Of a stretch of DNA of 64,000 nucleotides, positions 61,035 through 64,000 are shown piece by piece. The stretch lies in the NCBI RefSeq assembly GCF_000009985.1, contig NC_007626.1:3341943-3405942 (forward strand). The letters are read 5' to 3'. The notes beneath the pieces were generated by a model. The model was not told where the DNA came from. It did no database searches and saw only the letters and a program-made list of their open reading frames with translations. Both the position numbers and the translations under genes were made by a program. The DNA is from Paramagnetospirillum magneticum AMB-1 (GTDB lineage: Bacteria > Pseudomonadota > Alphaproteobacteria > Rhodospirillales > Magnetospirillaceae). The stretch's first letter is position 1. Every line of letters starts with the position of its first letter.

Positions 61035-62402
61035 ATGTATCTCGTCAAGCGTCGGCGGAAGTGGTGGGCGCGGCACGACCTGCCCGAAGACTTGAAAGCG
61101 TACTTCGGAGCATCGCGCCTCCAAGAAGGCTTGGACACCGAGGATCGCAAGGTAGCAGAGAAGCGGGCCGCGATCCTGTGGGTCCAATGGCAGAACGAAA
61201 TGGAGAAGGCCCGCAAGGGGTCGGTGGATCACATCGAGCAGGACGCCCAGTTCTGGCGGCGGCGCTTGCTGGACGCTGGCAGCGAAGCCGAGAAGGAACT
61301 GATCCACGACCTGATTGCCGATGAGGCCGAGCGGAAGTTCCACGCCCCCGCCATTCGGGCCGGTGTAAAGGACGACCGCGATCCGCGCTTCGATGACCTT
61401 GCCGCCGCCGAAGAGGCGCAACGGTTCTTCGACGTGGCGACTGGCCGGGCCGTCAAGCTGGACGAACATCTGGACGAATGGCTCGCCACCCTCAACAACG
61501 AGGCCAAGTCCAAGGACATGAAGAAGTCCTCCATCCGCAAGTTCGCGGAGGAGTTCCCCCTGGTCGCCGACGTGAAGCGCAAGGACGTGCAACGGTGGGT
61601 GAACAGGCAGGTGGAAGCGGGCAAGGCCGTCGCCACCATCCGCCGGTCCCTGTCGGAGTTGCGGGGGTATTGGGTCTATCTGACCGCCCTGGAGGTGGTG
61701 TCCGAAAACGACCTCCCCTTCGAGAGGCTGAACCTCCCCAAGCCCAGCAAGCGGGATGCGGTCCTCAAGGAGCGGCGACACTTCGAGCCTGCCGACGTGG
61801 TCAAGCTGGTGAACGCCGCCGAGGAGCGCGGGGATACCCAACTTGCCGACCTGATCCGCCTGGGGATGTGGACGGGTGCCCGCCTGGAGGAGCTATGCGC
61901 CCTTCGGGTGGACCGGGTCGGGGATGGGTTCTTCTCGGTAGAGGACGCCAAGACCCCCGCCGGGTGGCGTAAGGTGCCGATCCATTCCAAGTTGGCCCCG
62001 ACCATGGCCCGCCTACTTGAGGTCAGCCAGAAGGCCAAGGACGAATACGTCTTGGCGGGCCTGTCCCTGAACAAGTACGGCGACCGATCCAACGCCATCG
62101 GCAAGCGATTCGGCAGGCTCAAGACCGACCTGGGCTTCGGGGAGGCCCACGTCTTCCACTCCATCCGTCACACCGTCGCCCACCAGTTCAAGAACGCCAG
62201 GGTGGAGGAAGCCATTGCCGCCGACATCCTGGGCCATGAGCATGAGCGCATCACCTTCGGGACGTATGCGTCCGAACAGGCGCGGCTGAGCGATGAACAA
62301 ATATACTCTTCGCACCGCCGCCGGTCTGCCATTTTTGGCAAGCGTCAGCGTGGGTGGAAAACGTGGGTGGAAGCGCCGAGCAGCAATCCGCTACGACGTT
62401 GA
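61035..62402 (+). CDS. Tyrosine recombinase / phage-type integrase
   Basis: 455 residues from the ATG at 61035 (AGAGG six bases upstream). A GTG at 61002 is in frame within the R1 repeat. The N-terminus MYLVKRRRKWWARHDLPEDL matches the DUF6538-type lead seen in many integrases. A SAM-like core-binding domain lies at about 150-240. The catalytic domain has Arg283 in TGARLEEL, HSIRH (His375, Arg378), LGHEHERITFGTY and Tyr411, so all active-site residues are present. The C-terminus extends some 45 residues beyond the tyrosine and includes the second R1 copy. Confidence 0.9.
   Translation: MYLVKRRRKWWARHDLPEDLKAYFGASRLQEGLDTEDRKVAEKRAAILWVQWQNEMEKARKGSVDHIEQDAQFWRRRLLDAGSEAEKELIHDLIADEAERKFHAPAIRAGVKDDRDPRFDDLAAAEEAQRFFDVATGRAVKLDEHLDEWLATLNNEAKSKDMKKSSIRKFAEEFPLVADVKRKDVQRWVNRQVEAGKAVATIRRSLSELRGYWVYLTALEVVSENDLPFERLNLPKPSKRDAVLKERRHFEPADVVKLVNAAEERGDTQLADLIRLGMWTGARLEELCALRVDRVGDGFFSVEDAKTPAGWRKVPIHSKLAPTMARLLEVSQKAKDEYVLAGLSLNKYGDRSNAIGKRFGRLKTDLGFGEAHVFHSIRHTVAHQFKNARVEEAIAADILGHEHERITFGTYASEQARLSDEQIYSSHRRRSAIFGKRQRGWKTWVEAPSSNPLRR
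62349..62373 (+). repeat. Flanking direct repeat R1, downstream copy
   Basis: The second copy of the 25-bp R1 unit (C instead of T at its middle), lying in the last codons of the integrase gene and encoding RGWKTWVE. Confidence 0.65.
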
Positions 62403-62427
62403 TTTTATTGCATTTTTTGGAGTGGTT

Positions 62428-62446
62428 TTCGCTTGGCGTCCCCACG
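62428..62446 (+). repeat. Flanking direct repeat R2, downstream copy
   Basis: TTCGCTTGGCGTCCCCACG, 26 bp after the integrase stop and directly before the 11-9-11 inverted repeat. Confidence 0.6.
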
Positions 62447-62460
62447 GGGAAGAAAGCTTC

Positions 62461-62491
62461 ATTTTCAATAAGTTACTGAGTTATTGAAAAT
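62461..62491. repeat. Perfect 11-9-11 inverted repeat, candidate recombinase core site
   Basis: ATTTTCAATAA (62461-62471), 9-bp spacer GTTACTGAG, TTATTGAAAAT (62481-62491). Arm and spacer lengths match core sites of tyrosine recombinases (dif is 11-6-11, phage cores 7-9 spacers). It lies between two recombinase genes. It could alternatively act as an AT-rich terminator, but only a short T-run follows. Confidence 0.55.
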
Positions 62492-62509
62492 AAATGGTTT
62501 TTCGGCACA

Positions 62510-62534
62510 AAATGGTAAACACAAATGGTAAACA
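62510..62534 (+). repeat. Tandem direct repeat AAATGGTAAACA
   Basis: Two exact 12-bp copies (62510-62521, 62523-62534) separated by one base, 18 bp upstream of the second integrase start. They resemble arm-type binding sites or an operator for the integrase or an excisionase. Confidence 0.55.
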
Positions 62535-62552
62535 TGCCCTTGTGAGGGTGCT

Positions 62553-64000
62553 ATGGCAGTGGTTTGGCGGGGATCATCCTGTCGCTTTGTGATCCGGGTG
62601 CCGGAAGACCTTGTGACCACCTTAGGAAAGCAGATCTCTGAGACCCAGAAAGGGCTATCGCCTGCTATTCCAATGCGACGGATCAAAGATCTCGAGCTGC
62701 AGTGGCGGGCCTCAAAAAAGGAGATGTTCGAGCAAGTTCGAACTGCATCCAACGGCTCGAACTACATCTCTCGGTTGGAGATTCGCCAGGCTGCCAGGGA
62801 TGCGGCATTGCGCGGCGTTGGGCATTTTCCCGATCCCATCACAACCAGTGGCCTCGGGGTTGGTGGAATAGCGCCACTCTCGCCAACAGTTGGGGGACTT
62901 CGCAGCGAACTGGATGCCATCGGGACGACATCCAAGACTTATGCCGATGGCTGGATAAACGACAAGGGATGGGTGTTGGCGAAGGAGGGGTATGACTTCT
63001 TTTTGGGCTGCGTCCGGAACGCACTTGAAGATCGGATTGCCTATGACCTCATGAAGCATCTGGGGCACATAGATGATCGTGGAGGCGATCTGGCGACGCA
63101 ATTAATGCTGCATCCTGCTCGCTCCCCAGGTGAAAAATCGATCCTTAACCAGAATAAAATTGATGATGCTGAGTGGAATCTCGGCCGCCGTCGCCTGACG
63201 TTGATGCAGGCAATCGGTGAGTTTAAGCAGAGAAATGACTTTGATCGGTTGCGCTACACAACCAAGATGACATTTGAAGATACATTTGTTGTTTTAACCG
63301 CAAAGTTCGGGGCGACCCGTGAGGTTCACACTATTGTCCCCGAAGATTTTTCAGCTCTCGGCGCAGATTTGCCGAAGCTGCCACTCTATATGAAGCGAAA
63401 GATTAAAGACGGATATAAGCTTGAAGCCTTAACCAATGAAAATGATGAGAAAATTGCAAAGGCAACCGTAAACCGTCATATTAGCAATATTAAGCAGATA
63501 TGGAAGTGGCTCGCCGCCCAGCGCCTGATAAAGCATGATTCAACTGGTGAACTCAGAACAACCAAGGGGGAGCAAAAGCACCCGCGCCAGGTTCTGACTT
63601 CCGATGACATAAAGAATATTTTTATTTTGAAGGCTGAGGAGATTCATGGTGGCGACATGAACTCGATGAATTTTTGGCTGCCTTGGATCGGGCTGTACAC
63701 GGGGGCAAGAAGGGGTGAAATTGCCCAGCTAACGCCAAACGATATACGAATGTATGCAGGCGTTGAGTGCTTCCACATCGAAACACTCGAAGACAATGGC
63801 GCGATATCAGAAAAAACAATTAAGACAAACGCATCAAAGAGAGTTGTTCCTGTTCACTCAAAACTCATTACGCTTGGCCTACTTGATTTTCGTGAGCGAG
63901 CAAGAGCGAATGAGAATGGCAAGCTTTTCTACGAGTTGACGTGGAACCGAACCCATAGATGGATGGGAAGAGTCGAAAAATATTTGTCGCGGGTGCTGCA
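62553..64000 (+). CDS. Second tyrosine recombinase, truncated by the window end
   Basis: 482 codons from the ATG at 62553 (GAGGG four bases upstream), with no stop before the edge. The N-terminal half is a DUF6538-like lead (VVWRGSSCRFVIRVPEDL) and helical region. The core-binding domain begins near KATVNRHISNIKQIWKWL. The catalytic domain starts at LPWIGLYTGARRGEIAQL, with Arg386 as the first catalytic arginine. The H-x-x-R and tyrosine motifs lie beyond the window. Base composition from about 63100 on is clearly more AT-rich than the core genome, a sign of transfer. It is unlike the first integrase in sequence, so it belongs to a different element. Confidence 0.85.
   Translation, partial: MAVVWRGSSCRFVIRVPEDLVTTLGKQISETQKGLSPAIPMRRIKDLELQWRASKKEMFEQVRTASNGSNYISRLEIRQAARDAALRGVGHFPDPITTSGLGVGGIAPLSPTVGGLRSELDAIGTTSKTYADGWINDKGWVLAKEGYDFFLGCVRNALEDRIAYDLMKHLGHIDDRGGDLATQLMLHPARSPGEKSILNQNKIDDAEWNLGRRRLTLMQAIGEFKQRNDFDRLRYTTKMTFEDTFVVLTAKFGATREVHTIVPEDFSALGADLPKLPLYMKRKIKDGYKLEALTNENDEKIAKATVNRHISNIKQIWKWLAAQRLIKHDSTGELRTTKGEQKHPRQVLTSDDIKNIFILKAEEIHGGDMNSMNFWLPWIGLYTGARRGEIAQLTPNDIRMYAGVECFHIETLEDNGAISEKTIKTNASKRVVPVHSKLITLGLLDFRERARANENGKLFYELTWNRTHRWMGRVEKYLSRVL

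Noticed and set aside
62293..62487. 64-codon frame overlapping the integrase end
   Set aside because: It overlaps the integrase in another frame, and its similarity to the upstream frame is explained by the R1 and R2 DNA repeats.
58262..64000. Second copy of the tRNA-Thr 3' end as the distal attachment site
   Set aside because: No duplicate of the CTGCAGCCGGCACCA region was found by eye before 64000. If present, it lies beyond the window.

Overview
The window is about 64 kb of GC-rich chromosomal DNA from an alphaproteobacterium, most likely a Rhodospirillales member such as Magnetospirillum. That call is inference. It rests on the gene order secY-adk-rpsM-rpsK-rpoA-rplQ, the ATP12-type F1 assembly chaperone, the hopanoid genes hpnN/hpnK/hpnL, and the many PAS, Cache, hemerythrin and GGDEF sensors. 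There are no rRNA genes, no CRISPR array and no magnetosome genes here.

1-15061, signalling and envelope genes: the end of a GGDEF diguanylate cyclase, then a large metallo-beta-lactamase / double cyclic-nucleotide-binding / hemerythrin fusion, a triple-PAS histidine kinase, a convergent YgiQ radical-SAM protein with an upstream Cache-type membrane sensor, the hopanoid operon hpnN-hpnK-hpnL (overlapping start and stop codons, terminator at the hpnL stop), and a PAS-containing chemotaxis receptor. 15198-20900, housekeeping: an RluC-family pseudouridine synthase, a HAD phosphatase, an AsmA-like protein, the ATP12 chaperone and a TPR-methyltransferase.

20926-39890, minus strand: the str, S10, spc and alpha operons as one almost continuous block of translation genes (rpsL-rpsG-fusA-tuf, rpsJ through rplO, secY-adk, rpsM-rpsK-rpoA-rplQ). 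Promoters can be read upstream of rpsL, rpsJ and rpsM. Terminator-like hairpins lie after tuf, between rpoA and rplQ, after rplQ, and unexpectedly in the rpsL leader.

39991-42890 holds a lytic-transglycosylase-like gene, a block of nested inverted repeats, a small membrane protein and a secreted trypsin-like protease with Sel1-type repeats. 42994-57096, minus strand: tRNA-Tyr, tRNA-Gly, a second nearly identical tuf, tRNA-Trp, secE, nusG, rplK, rplA, rplJ, rplL, rpoB and rpoC, with an L10 leader and hairpins between nusG/rplK and rplL/rpoB. A divergent rlmB follows.

58262-64000 is accessory DNA next to tRNA-Thr: a response-regulator remnant, a complete IS3-family element with inverted ends and an A7 slippage site, three small genes of unknown function (two or three encoding membrane proteins), a complete tyrosine recombinase flanked by duplicated motifs, a perfect 11-9-11 inverted repeat with neighbouring direct repeats that looks like a recombinase site, and the start of a second, AT-richer tyrosine recombinase that runs off the window. 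This is probably one end of an integrated island.
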